NCBI GenBank assembly: GCA_035644495.1
Contig: DASQOM010000277.1
Coordinates: forward strand, 1-16,906
Source of the DNA: JACQFK01 sp035644495
GTDB lineage: Bacteria; Planctomycetota; MHYJ01; JACPRB01
Direction of reading: 5' to 3'
Length of the DNA stretch: 16,906 bases
A program made the translations under genes and the position numbers. The notes beneath the pieces were generated by a model that worked only from the letters and a program-made list of their open reading frames with translations, searched no databases and was not told where the DNA came from. This document shows positions 6,836 to 13,985 of this stretch, one piece after another (within the stretch, counting starts at the first letter, position 1; each line of letters begins with the position of its first letter).

Positions 6836-7330
6836 CTACTCGTCGTTGAGACGTCCCGGGGGGTCGGCGTGATAGAGCTGGCGGTCCAGCACTTCGCCGC
6901 CCCGGAAATGGGTGAGCACGGCTGCGACATCCCAGCACCGATCGATGCCGTCGGGCTGACCGGGCAGGCGACCGGCCAGCACGCCTTCCCCGCGGAGATT
7001 CCGGGTGTCCACGACGAGGCGGGTCAGACCCGTGCTCTCGTCTTCGATCTTCCCGTCCAGCGTGATCACTCCCGCAGGGAAGGGGCGCGCCTCTCGGCCC
7101 GTCACCGCCTCGACCCGCACGCGGAAATTGATGCAGGGGCCGGGGGGCAGATCGGCCGGGGCGGACACCTCGACCGAGGCGGGCGGCGCCGACAGCCGGG
7201 GGGCCGGGAACTCCGGCGACGCGGGGGGCCGCCGGCGGAGGGAGAGCGGAAGAGAGAATGGGAGGGGGAGCTCCCCTGTCGTTCTGCCGGTTCCAGAATG
7301 CCGGAAGCGCCCCCGGACGGTGGTGTGCAT
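6836..7330 (-). CDS. Hypothetical protein, possibly 5'-truncated
   Basis: From about residue 55 to the end at 164 the translation is protein-like, with strongly G/C-biased third positions: GPCINFRVRVEAVTG, then GVITLDGKIEDESTGLTRLV, then DVAAVLTHFRGGEVLDRQLY. This looks like a beta-rich domain. Residues 1-50 are low-complexity (Pro, Arg, Ser, Leu) and do not form a proper signal peptide. The ATG at 7330 is used; a GTG at 7339 is an in-frame alternative. Neither has a convincing Shine-Dalgarno sequence or TAnnnT box. The start abuts, head to head, a plus-strand fragment whose homology-like part also begins there, so both genes may have lost their 5' ends at one junction. No family was recognised. 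Confidence 0.5.
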   Translation of the reverse strand: MHTTVRGRFRHSGTGRTTGELPLPFSLPLSLRRRPPASPEFPAPRLSAPPASVEVSAPADLPPGPCINFRVRVEAVTGREARPFPAGVITLDGKIEDESTGLTRLVVDTRNLRGEGVLAGRLPGQPDGIDRCWDVAAVLTHFRGGEVLDRQLYHADPPGRLNDE

Positions 7331-7517
7331 GGTTCGCACTCAGGGAGTCGTGATCATGATGGACGGGAAGGACTGCCTGAGCTGGAAGGCCGACGATGAC
7401 AAAGTCTTGGTCTTCCCCGCATTCGCCGTGACCCGCCCGGTTCAGCTTTTCCTGGGCGTCGGCGCGGGCGCTTGCCAGATCTCGAAGCTCACGCTGACCA
7501 CACCGAAGGAGAAGTAG
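7329..7517 (+). pseudogene. Probable orphan C-terminal fragment of a larger beta-sandwich/repeat protein
   Basis: A 62-codon open frame from the ATG at 7329. Its sequence (VVIMMDGKDCLSW, then a charged turn, then PVQLFLGVGAGACQISKLTL) resembles the last strands of the jelly-roll-like C-terminal domains seen in many planctomycete anti-sigma/kinase-associated and secreted proteins, where a V-x-V-D-G-x-x-x-x-W strand is followed by an xLFLGxx-x-xxxIxxLxL strand pair. That comparison is from memory. The frame stays open upstream, but the translation there is the antisense of the minus-strand gene and does not look like protein. No Shine-Dalgarno sequence was seen. It may be a remnant left by rearrangement; a genuine small protein is the alternative. 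Confidence 0.4.
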
Positions 7518-7634
7518 CCTTGGCCGCACTCCCCGATCGACCCGGTGACCGTTTCCTCCGACGATGCGGGAAATAAACTCACGCGGCGGCGCATCCATAA
7601 GGGATCATCCACCCGGATGAAGAGCGGAGGGAAC

Positions 7635-8375
7635 ATGCACCCACTTCAGGGCAAGATCGCGCTCGTGACCGGGGCCTCGCGCGGCATCGGCGCCGGCATC
7701 GCGCGGCGTCTGGCGGACGCGGGCGCGAAGGTCGTCGTCAACTACGCCGGCTCGAAGGACGCCGCCGAGCAGCTCGTCACTGAAATCAAGAGCAAGGGCG
7801 GCGATGCGGTCGCCGTGCAGGCCGACGTCAGCAAGACCGCCGACGTGAAGCGCCTCTTCGACGAGGCCGTCGCCCGATACGGCCGCATCGACGTGCTGGT
7901 GAACAACGCGGGCGTCCTCGTCTATAAGCTGATCAAGGACACCACGGACGAGGACTTCGACCGCCAGTGGAGCATCAACGTCAAGGGCACCTTCAACACC
8001 CTGCGCGAGGCCGCCACGCGGCTCGCCGACAGGGGCAGCATCATCAATTTCTCCTCGACCACGACGCGCCTGATGCTGCCGACGTATGGATCGTATGTCG
8101 CGACCAAGGCCGCCGTCGAGCAGATGACGCGCATCTTCGCCAAGGAGGTCGGCCCGCGGGGCATCAACGTCAATGTCGTCTCCCCGGGCCCGACCAACAC
8201 CGAGCTCTTCACGACGGGCAAGACCCCAGAGGTGATCCAGCGGCTCGCGGCGCTGTCGGCCTTCAACCGCATCGGCGACCCGGACGACATCGCCAAGGTC
8301 GTGGTCTTTCTGGCCGGCGACGACGCCAAGTGGATCAGCGGCCAGAACATCGGCGCGAACGGCGGGGTGGCCTAG
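7635..8375 (+). CDS. SDR-family NAD(P)-dependent oxidoreductase (FabG-like)
   Basis: A 246-residue classical short-chain dehydrogenase/reductase, the normal length for the family. The ATG at 7635 follows GGAGG (7626-7630) by 4 nt; an in-frame start 90 nt upstream adds only non-conserved sequence. Motifs: TGASRGIG at 12-19 (Rossmann cofactor loop), NNAG at 90-93, catalytic Asn115, Ser141, Tyr154 and Lys158 (YVATK), and the PGPTNT segment at 184-189. Arg16 in the glycine motif and Asn36 after the second strand favour NADPH. The C-terminus ends in SGQNIGANGGVA, as in 3-oxoacyl-ACP-reductase-like SDRs. The substrate cannot be read from sequence. It is not embedded in a fatty-acid operon, so a role in fatty-acid synthesis is not supported by context. 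A TAAACT box at 7574-7579 is a weak promoter candidate. Confidence 0.92.
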   Translation: MHPLQGKIALVTGASRGIGAGIARRLADAGAKVVVNYAGSKDAAEQLVTEIKSKGGDAVAVQADVSKTADVKRLFDEAVARYGRIDVLVNNAGVLVYKLIKDTTDEDFDRQWSINVKGTFNTLREAATRLADRGSIINFSSTTTRLMLPTYGSYVATKAAVEQMTRIFAKEVGPRGINVNVVSPGPTNTELFTTGKTPEVIQRLAALSAFNRIGDPDDIAKVVVFLAGDDAKWISGQNIGANGGVA

Positions 8376-8406
8376 GATTTTCTTACCCTGACCGTCCGCC
8401 GCTCAG

Positions 8407-8412
8407 TACCAT
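8407..8412 (+). promoter_or_regulatory. Candidate -10 box (TACCAT) of the GH9 gene
   Basis: TACCAT ends 6 nt before the ATG at 8419. There is no Shine-Dalgarno sequence in the 43-nt gap after the SDR gene. It implies a separate, leaderless GH9 transcript rather than readthrough only. Confidence 0.4.
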
Positions 8413-8418
8413 TCGATC

Positions 8419-10785
8419 ATGAACGCTTCCTCTGCGAGACTGTGCGCCCTGATCGCCTGCGCGTCGATCGGCGCTGCTGAACCCGAAGGTCCCGCCTTCG
8501 ACTCCGTCGAGGTGCTCGCGCTCAGCAATCCGTGGATCATGGTCCACGTCGTCGAGGGCCACGTCGAACATCACCAGAAGGGCCAGAGCCGGAGCAACGA
8601 GAAGGTGGTCGTCACGCCCCTCGACGTCGCCCGCGCGGACCAGGCCGCGACGTGGACCGTCTCGAGCACGACCGACGCGGCCTATATGCCCGGCAAGAAG
8701 CCCGACCGCGTCGGACGCAAGAGCAAGGGCGTCGACTTTGCGTGGATGACCGAGAAGTGGGTCAACGGCCGCGCCGTCAACACGAACCCCGACCACGCCA
8801 AGGGCCACTGGATCTACCTCAAGCTCCCCTCCCCGCTCCGCTCCGGATCCTCCTATACGGTTGCCTCCGGAGACCTGGTCCCGTCCCTCACGCTGCGCTA
8901 CGACGAACACGCGGCGCGGTCCGAGGCGGTCCACGTCAACCTCATCGGCTACCCCGCCGACTCGCCCGCGAAGTTCGGCTACGTCTATCATTGGATGGGC
9001 GACGCCGACGCCCTCGAAGTCCGCCCTCTCGCGGGCAAGGCCTTCGGCCTGATCGCCCAGCCCGCGGGCACGATCGCCTTCAGCGGCAAGGTGGCCTTCC
9101 GTGCGCCCAAGGAGCAGCCCGAGACCGGCCAGGTCGCCGACTCGCCACCGTTCGGAAACTTCCTCAAAGCCGACGTCTGCGAGTGCGACTTCTCGCGCTT
9201 CGATCTGCCGGGCACCTATGTTCTCTCCGTCGAAGGCGTCGGCTGCTCGTTCCCCTTCGAGATCGGCCCCGACGCGTATCGCCAGGCGTTCACGACGGCG
9301 ACCCGGGGCCTCTATCACAACCGCAGCGGCATCGCGCTGACGAAGCCGTACACGACCTTCGAGCGTCCCGCGCCGCACAACCCCAAGCTGACGCCGGGCT
9401 TCGCCGGCAAGCTCGTGTACACGCGCTCGCGCTTCGTCGACTGGAAGAACGGCGACGCGGACGCCGCCGACAAGCCCGCGATCGTCTCGGGCATCGCCGG
9501 CCCGCTCGACGCCTGGGGCTGGTACCAGGACGCGGGCGACTGGGACAGCTACCAGTCCCATCTCGGCGTTGCGGCCGTGCTGATGCTGGCGTACGAGCTG
9601 GCGCCGGGACACTTCGCCGACGGCGAGCTCAACATTCCCGAGAGCGGCAACGGCGCGCCCGACATCCTCGACGAGGCCGCGTGGCTGCCCCGCTTCTGTC
9701 GGCGTCTTCGCGCCGAGCTGATCGCGAAGGGATACGGGAGCGGCGGCATCGGCCTGCGCGTCTGCGGCGATCACTTCGGCTCCGACGGCGACGGCGTGCC
9801 CTCCTACCTGGATGTGCAGCGCCAGTGGATCGTCTCCGGCGAGGATCCCTGGAGCACGTACCGATATGCCGGTGCGGCCGCCCAGCTGGCCTGGTGCCTC
9901 GGGATCGCGAAGGCGACGGACCCGGAAAAGGTCGACTGGCGCCAGGAGGCGATCGAGAGCTGGAAGTGGGCGGAGAGCCATACGCTTCCGGGCGACGAAG
10001 CGGGGCATCCGTCGGCGCCCGGCCCGCTTCGCTCGACGCGGGCGTATGCGGCAGCCGCCTTATTCCGCCTGACGGGAGACGCGGCGTATCAGAGGCGGCT
10101 GGCGGCGGATACGGAGGGGATCCAGTCGGACACGCTGCTCACGGAGATGGATCGCTGGGGTCCCTGGCTGCACGTGGTCGGGGGCGGCAAGGGGATCTAT
10201 GATGCGGCGCTCGTGCAGCGGCTGCGCGCGCCGATCCTGAAATCCTGCGAGACGCTGGCGCTCGAGACCACGTCGAAGCGCGCCTTGCGCTGGGGCGGCA
10301 ACTGGTGGGTGCCCATGCTGGTCGGCCAGCAGACGACGCCGTGGATCCTCGAAGGGATGGTCGGCCACGCGCTCGACCCCGCGAAGGCGCAGGCCTATCG
10401 CGCGGCCGTCGTCACGACCTGCGACTATTTCCTCGGCACCAACTCGCTGAACATGACGTGGGTGACGGGCCTGGGGCCGCGCTATCCGCGCCACGTCTTC
10501 CACCTCGACGCCTGGTACAACGGCAAGGGCGAGGCGCACCCGGGCATCGTCCCTTATGGACCCTGGCGGAAGGAGCGCGAGCAGGGTCAGGGTCCCTGGG
10601 ATTCGGCGTGGGCGCAGGCGACGCTGCATCCGGCGATCGACGCCTGGCCGGGCAACGAACGCTGGTTCGAGAACCGCTGCTCGCCGTTGAGCGGCGAATT
10701 CACGATCCACCAGAACACGTGCTACGCGGCGGCGACCTTCGGCTGGCTCTGCGGACCCGCAAAGGCGGCCGGGACGAAGCGCTGA
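8419..10785 (+). CDS. Secreted glycoside hydrolase family 9 (endoglucanase-like)
   Basis: A 788-residue exported enzyme predicted to cleave beta-1,4-glucan-type chains with inversion. Residues 1-20 form a signal peptide. Residues ~21-165 are an extra N-terminal beta-rich region of unknown type. Residues ~169-280 resemble the CelD N-terminal Ig-like domain (VHVNLIGYPADSPAKFGYV, then DLPGTYVLSVEG, then FPFEIG). The GH9 (alpha/alpha)6 catalytic domain covers ~285-785. The nucleophile-water-activating aspartates lie in DAGDWD (Asp371 and Asp374), and Glu760 in SGEFTIHQNT is the likely acid, aligning with the E-x-x-I-x-x-N-A pattern of the family. YFLGTNSLNMTWVTGLGPR is the familiar late GH9 segment. 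Dockerin and CBM modules were not seen, so it probably acts as a free secreted or periplasmic enzyme. Exact substrate (cellulose, glucomannan, oligomers) is not decidable. Stop to next gene: about 77 nt. Confidence 0.9.
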   Translation: MNASSARLCALIACASIGAAEPEGPAFDSVEVLALSNPWIMVHVVEGHVEHHQKGQSRSNEKVVVTPLDVARADQAATWTVSSTTDAAYMPGKKPDRVGRKSKGVDFAWMTEKWVNGRAVNTNPDHAKGHWIYLKLPSPLRSGSSYTVASGDLVPSLTLRYDEHAARSEAVHVNLIGYPADSPAKFGYVYHWMGDADALEVRPLAGKAFGLIAQPAGTIAFSGKVAFRAPKEQPETGQVADSPPFGNFLKADVCECDFSRFDLPGTYVLSVEGVGCSFPFEIGPDAYRQAFTTATRGLYHNRSGIALTKPYTTFERPAPHNPKLTPGFAGKLVYTRSRFVDWKNGDADAADKPAIVSGIAGPLDAWGWYQDAGDWDSYQSHLGVAAVLMLAYELAPGHFADGELNIPESGNGAPDILDEAAWLPRFCRRLRAELIAKGYGSGGIGLRVCGDHFGSDGDGVPSYLDVQRQWIVSGEDPWSTYRYAGAAAQLAWCLGIAKATDPEKVDWRQEAIESWKWAESHTLPGDEAGHPSAPGPLRSTRAYAAAALFRLTGDAAYQRRLAADTEGIQSDTLLTEMDRWGPWLHVVGGGKGIYDAALVQRLRAPILKSCETLALETTSKRALRWGGNWWVPMLVGQQTTPWILEGMVGHALDPAKAQAYRAAVVTTCDYFLGTNSLNMTWVTGLGPRYPRHVFHLDAWYNGKGEAHPGIVPYGPWRKEREQGQGPWDSAWAQATLHPAIDAWPGNERWFENRCSPLSGEFTIHQNTCYAAATFGWLCGPAKAAGTKR

Positions 10786-10814
10786 GCTGATCGCACTTTT
10801 CCCCACGCCGGAAT

Positions 10815-10841
10815 CGGCCCGGAACCCTGGAGTTCGGGCCG
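10815..10841 (+). other. Hairpin between the GH9 and beta-propeller genes
   Basis: CGGCCCGGAA (10815-10824) pairs with TTCGGGCCG (10833-10841) with one bulged G, around an 8-nt loop. No T-tract follows, so it is not a standard intrinsic terminator. It may be a processing or attenuation structure, or a Rho-type end for GH9. Confidence 0.4.
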
Positions 10842-10850
10842 GGTCTGCGG

Positions 10851-10856
10851 CATAGT
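10851..10856 (+). promoter_or_regulatory. Candidate -10 box (CATAGT) of the beta-propeller gene
   Basis: CATAGT lies 6 nt upstream of the in-frame ATC at 10863, the same geometry as TACCAT before GH9. It is weaker than the other boxes because the first base is C. It is used here mainly to place the uncertain gene start. Confidence 0.25.
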
Positions 10857-10862
10857 GATCGC

Positions 10863-12125
10863 ATCCACGGGCTGCTGCTCCTCCTGCTCGTCCAGGGTCC
10901 GCAGGATTGGCCCCATTGGCGCGGTCCCGATCGCAACGACGTCATCGCCGAATCGTCGGGCTGGGGCGGACCCGGCTGGCCCCTCGGCGAGCCCGCATGG
11001 AGCCAGAGCGTCGGCGAGGGCGGCACGTCGCCCCTCGTCGTCCAGGGACGCCTCTACGTCTCGGGCTGGGCCAGGGACCGCGACGTGCTCCGCTGCCTGG
11101 ACGCGGCCACGGGCCAGGAGCTGTGGAAGTCCGATTACCCCTGCCCCAGGCACGGCCGGAACCATTTGGGCGACGAACAATTCTATTCCGGCCCGACCGC
11201 CACGCCCGAATACGACGCCGCCTCCGGACGCCTCACCACGTTGAGCACCGACGGGGACCTGCTGACCTGGGACGCGAAGACCGGCCGGAGAATCTGGGGA
11301 CTCAATCTGTACGCGACGTTCAAGACGCCCCAGCGGCCGCTGGTGGGCGCGGAGCAGCGGGACTACGGATACATCACCGCGCCGCTGCTCCAGGGGGATA
11401 CGCTGCTCGTCCAGGTCGGCGTCAAGGAAGGCTGCGTCATGGCCTTCGCGAAGACCACCGGCAAGCGGACTTGGGTTTCGGAATGCACGGACTTCGCGGG
11501 TCACACGGGCGGGATGGCGCCGATGACGGTCGAAGGCGTCCCCTGCGTCGCGATGATGACGCTGAACAACCTGGTGGTGTTCAGGATCGACAAGGGCAAG
11601 GAGGGCCGGACCGTCGCAACCTATCCCTGGACGACGGACTTCGGAAACAACGTGGCCGGCCCCGCGGTGTTCGAGGACAGCGTCCTGATCACGTCGGAGT
11701 ACAATCACAAATCCATCTGCCGGCTCCAGATGACGCTGAAGGGCGCCGCCAAGGTGTGGGAGGCGCCCTATGCATCCAAGGCCTGCACGCCGCTGATCTA
11801 CAAGGGCCACGTCTACTGGGCCTGGCGACGTCTCCATTGCCTGGAGTTTGCAACCGGAGCCCAGAAGTGGGAGGGCGGCGACTACGGCGACGCGGGGTCG
11901 TGCATCGCGACCAGCGACGGCAGGATCCTGGTCTGGGGCGGAACCGGCCGGCTGTCCCTGGTGGAAAACGCGACGGTGTCCCCGGACGCCTTTCAGGAGC
12001 TGGTTCGCGCGGGCCGCCTGGCGACGGCGGTGTCCTGGCCCCACGTCGTGCTCGCCGACGGCCGCCTCTACTGCAAGGACCGCGACGGGAACCTCAAGTG
12101 TTTCCGGTTGGGAGCTGCGAAGTAG
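10863..12125 (+). CDS. Secreted PQQ-like beta-propeller repeat protein, start codon uncertain
   Basis: The frame is open from 10791 to the TAG at 12123-12125. Codons from 10863 read as a short signal peptide (HGLLLLLLVQG) followed at once by PQDWPHWRGPDRND, the usual N-terminus of planctomycete PQQ-like propeller proteins. Blade motifs recur: LDAATGQELWKSDYP, DAKTGRRIWGLNLY, AKTTGKRTWVSE and FATGAQKWEGGDYG, fitting a seven- or eight-bladed propeller that probably fills nearly the whole of ~420 residues. No ATG, GTG or TTG lies in frame until the GTG at 11085, which would delete the signal peptide and about two blades. ATC (10863), CTG (10845) or a one-base sequence error that shifts GTG (10855) into frame are the options; the coordinate given is a judgement. 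PQQ binding and enzymatic activity are unproven; many such proteins act as binding scaffolds. Confidence 0.8.
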   Translation: MHGLLLLLLVQGPQDWPHWRGPDRNDVIAESSGWGGPGWPLGEPAWSQSVGEGGTSPLVVQGRLYVSGWARDRDVLRCLDAATGQELWKSDYPCPRHGRNHLGDEQFYSGPTATPEYDAASGRLTTLSTDGDLLTWDAKTGRRIWGLNLYATFKTPQRPLVGAEQRDYGYITAPLLQGDTLLVQVGVKEGCVMAFAKTTGKRTWVSECTDFAGHTGGMAPMTVEGVPCVAMMTLNNLVVFRIDKGKEGRTVATYPWTTDFGNNVAGPAVFEDSVLITSEYNHKSICRLQMTLKGAAKVWEAPYASKACTPLIYKGHVYWAWRRLHCLEFATGAQKWEGGDYGDAGSCIATSDGRILVWGGTGRLSLVENATVSPDAFQELVRAGRLATAVSWPHVVLADGRLYCKDRDGNLKCFRLGAAK

Positions 12126-12178
12126 ATCCCCGGGCGCGAGAGGACATCGCTGCACCGCGGAGACGTCGACTTCGGAGG

Positions 12179-12400
12179 CTAGCGCTGCGGAGCGGGAGGA
12201 GGAGGAGGCTCGGCGGGCGGCGGCGGTTCGACCGGCGGGCTCGCGTTGATCACTTCGCGATGGATTTCGCCGGGGGCGAACAGGCCGCTCGTGTCATTGC
12301 CCAACAGACCGTCTTTGCGGAGCTGTTTGCGCTGGGCCTTGACATCGCGATGATGACGCTTCTTGGCTTCCCGCATGCGTTTGCCGGAACTGTCGGCCAT
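12179..12400 (-). CDS. Small basic protein with a Pro-rich tail
   Basis: A 73-residue protein. The ATG at 12400 follows AAGGAG (12407-12412) by 6 nt; a TTG just before it is not needed. Residues 7-35 are one strongly basic helix (GKRMREAKKRHHRDVKAQRK), residues 36-52 a short hydrophobic or polar stretch (LFAPGEIHREVINA), and residues 55-72 are Pro/Glu-rich (runs of four and five Pro). The basic part suggests RNA, DNA or ribosome binding, but this is inference. It faces the propeller gene tail to tail across 53 nt, and lies 124 nt downstream of the secreted-protein gene on the same strand. Boxes CATAAT (12473-12468) and TACTCT (12464-12459) on the minus strand could start its own transcript. 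Confidence 0.75.
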   Translation of the reverse strand: MADSSGKRMREAKKRHHRDVKAQRKQLRKDGLLGNDTSGLFAPGEIHREVINASPPVEPPPPAEPPPPPAPQR

Positions 12401-12524
12401 CAAGATCTCCTTGAATAGAGGTCCGTACCGACGGAATGGACCCGAGCCTGAGAGCCCTAGAGTACGAATTATGGGGAGCGGATGAAAGGTAAACTATCTC
12501 AATTATGCATGCGGGGGCGCCGGC

Positions 12525-13832
12525 TCAGCGGCGGTCGGGGGTGGACGGCGTCGAGGGAGGCTTCGGATCCGCTGGTTTTGCCGGTGCCCCCGCCTTCCCC
12601 GGGATCGGGAACGGCTTCTTGTAATAGGCGGCGCCCCGCAGGCGCATGAAGCCGCCGTCGTCGTCCGCATATTCCGACTTCTTCCCCTGGTTGCCGGGGA
12701 TCGCCGGGGGATTCGTGATGCCGTCCTTCTTCGCGTCGTAGACGTGCGTGGAGCCCTCGCCCTGGCCGCCGACGTTCATCCAGCCCACGCAGCCCGACTT
12801 GACGTAATGGGCGATCGTCGGATTCTGCGGATAGTCCTCGAGCAGCAGCTGCATCAGGTTGTCGCAGTAATGCCCGGGCGTGTTGTTGCACGTGGCGTAC
12901 ACCGTGTTGCCCGCCGCCACCTGCCAGACGAACACGTAGAGCCCCGACACGGCGTGAAAGTCGGCGATCCACTTCACATGGGCGTCCAGCGAGCCGGTGA
13001 CATCGATGTCCGTGCTGTAGGGCGGCGCCTTCCCCTTCATGCCCTTGTCGCGGTCGCTGGTCTCGAAGACGGCGAAGTCCCAGTCGCCGGCGACCGCCTT
13101 CATGATCTGGCCCATCTTCACGCCGGTCATGCTGCCGGGATCGAAGGCCGAGGGATTGCACCCGAGCAGGACGTTCGCGGGCGCGTAGAGGTCGCGCAGC
13201 CGCTTGAAAGCCGACGCGAACCCGAACAGGTTGTCGGGCAGGCCCTTGAGTTCCTCCATCCCGCAGCTGCCGACTTTGACGTCGACCTTGGCGGGGTCCA
13301 TGCCCGAGTTGAGGAGCAGATGGCACCACTCGTCCGGCTCGATATGGACCATCACGGGCCAGGGCGCCTCCTTGCCGAAGCCTTCCATGCAGGTCTTGAA
13401 GAGGCCGAAGTATTCCTTCATGGTCCCGGGGACTTTGACGTTGGCGAGGGTCGCGTGAGGGGGATCGGGCCGGTACCGGGCGGGCGCGGAGGCGGCGAGG
13501 AGGTAGAAGCTGTACCAGGGGACGATGCCGGCCTTCTTCGCATCCGCAACGAGCTTCTGCGGCGAGTTCCCGAAGTTGAGCCAGAAGGGTTTCTCGCCGG
13601 TGGCGGCGCCGCCGGAAAGATACTGGACGGAGCAGTCCCAGCGGCAGCCGTTCCTCTCGCGGGTCTCCGTGATCCACTCGGCGGGCGCCTCGACGCCGAG
13701 GTTGAAATGGTCGAGGAAGCGCTCCTTGAAAAGCTTCCTGCGGAGGGCGGCGGCCGGGTCCTTCGACGGGGCCGACTGCGCGACGGCGAGACTGCCGAGG
13801 ACGAGGACCAGGATGGCGACGCGGCGGACCAT
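12525..13832 (-). CDS. Secreted protein of an uncharacterised, probably TIM-barrel-like family
   Basis: A 435-residue exported protein. The ATG at 13832 follows GGAGAG (13844-13839) by 6 nt and gives a clear signal peptide (MVRRVAILVLVLGSLAVAQS). Conserved-looking segments: VMVHIEPDEW (160-169), VLLGCNPSAFDPGS (221-234), WDFAVFETSDRD (251-262), YVFVWQVAAGNT (299-310), NNTPGHYCDN (316-325) and DGITNPPAI (370-378). From memory these match a family of secreted actinobacterial and planctomycete proteins, often with carbohydrate-binding modules, whose function is not established. Alternating helices and strands with Glu165 and Glu257 near strand ends fit a glycoside-hydrolase-like barrel, but catalysis is not shown. 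The last ~25 residues are a Pro/Ala/Ser tail. A TAGATT box at 13889-13884 is a promoter candidate with a leader of about 45 nt. Confidence 0.75.
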   Translation of the reverse strand: MVRRVAILVLVLGSLAVAQSAPSKDPAAALRRKLFKERFLDHFNLGVEAPAEWITETRERNGCRWDCSVQYLSGGAATGEKPFWLNFGNSPQKLVADAKKAGIVPWYSFYLLAASAPARYRPDPPHATLANVKVPGTMKEYFGLFKTCMEGFGKEAPWPVMVHIEPDEWCHLLLNSGMDPAKVDVKVGSCGMEELKGLPDNLFGFASAFKRLRDLYAPANVLLGCNPSAFDPGSMTGVKMGQIMKAVAGDWDFAVFETSDRDKGMKGKAPPYSTDIDVTGSLDAHVKWIADFHAVSGLYVFVWQVAAGNTVYATCNNTPGHYCDNLMQLLLEDYPQNPTIAHYVKSGCVGWMNVGGQGEGSTHVYDAKKDGITNPPAIPGNQGKKSEYADDDGGFMRLRGAAYYKKPFPIPGKAGAPAKPADPKPPSTPSTPDRR

Positions 13833-13897
13833 GGCGAACTCTCCGCTCTCCCCGAACCGACGGTGTGCTGCTCGCGAAAGAGTAATCTAATCGCGGG

Positions 13898-13951
13898 CCC
13901 GAATCACGAGGAATTGAACCCGGGGTCGCAGGATCGTTACATCGATTCGGG
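13898..13951. repeat. 8-bp inverted repeat in a divergent promoter region
   Basis: CCCGAATC (13898-13905) and GATTCGGG (13944-13951) are perfect reverse complements 38 nt apart. They sit between the divergent genes at 13832 (minus) and 13986 (plus), so a shared operator is possible. The enclosed sequence has a GGTTCAATTCC motif on the minus strand that mimics a tRNA T-arm. Confidence 0.35.
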
Positions 13952-13985
13952 TCGCCGGTCGTTGGAAGCGCATGAGGGATGGGCC

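Noticed and set aside
6798..7598. 266-codon minus-strand open frame overlapping the 6836-7330 gene
   Set aside because: His/Arg/Pro/Gly-rich translation with no fold-like pattern. The other minus frame has better third-position bias and a protein-like sequence.
8383..10008. 541-codon minus-strand open frame opposite GH9
   Set aside because: Composition is typical of antisense to a GC-rich gene, with no recognisable domain; the plus strand encodes a complete GH9 enzyme.
10722..12155. 477-codon minus-strand open frame opposite the propeller gene
   Set aside because: No protein-like motifs; the plus frame has repeated propeller blade motifs and a signal peptide.
13895..13955. Possible tRNA on the minus strand
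   Set aside because: Only the T-arm-like GGTTCAATTCC and an acceptor-like inverted repeat are present. The D-arm, anticodon arm and normal length are missing, and the T-stem has a mismatch.
12744..13985. Long plus-strand open frame extending upstream of the 88-residue membrane protein
   Set aside because: It is antisense to the secreted-protein gene. Only the part from 13986, after a Shine-Dalgarno sequence, has a coherent two-helix sequence.
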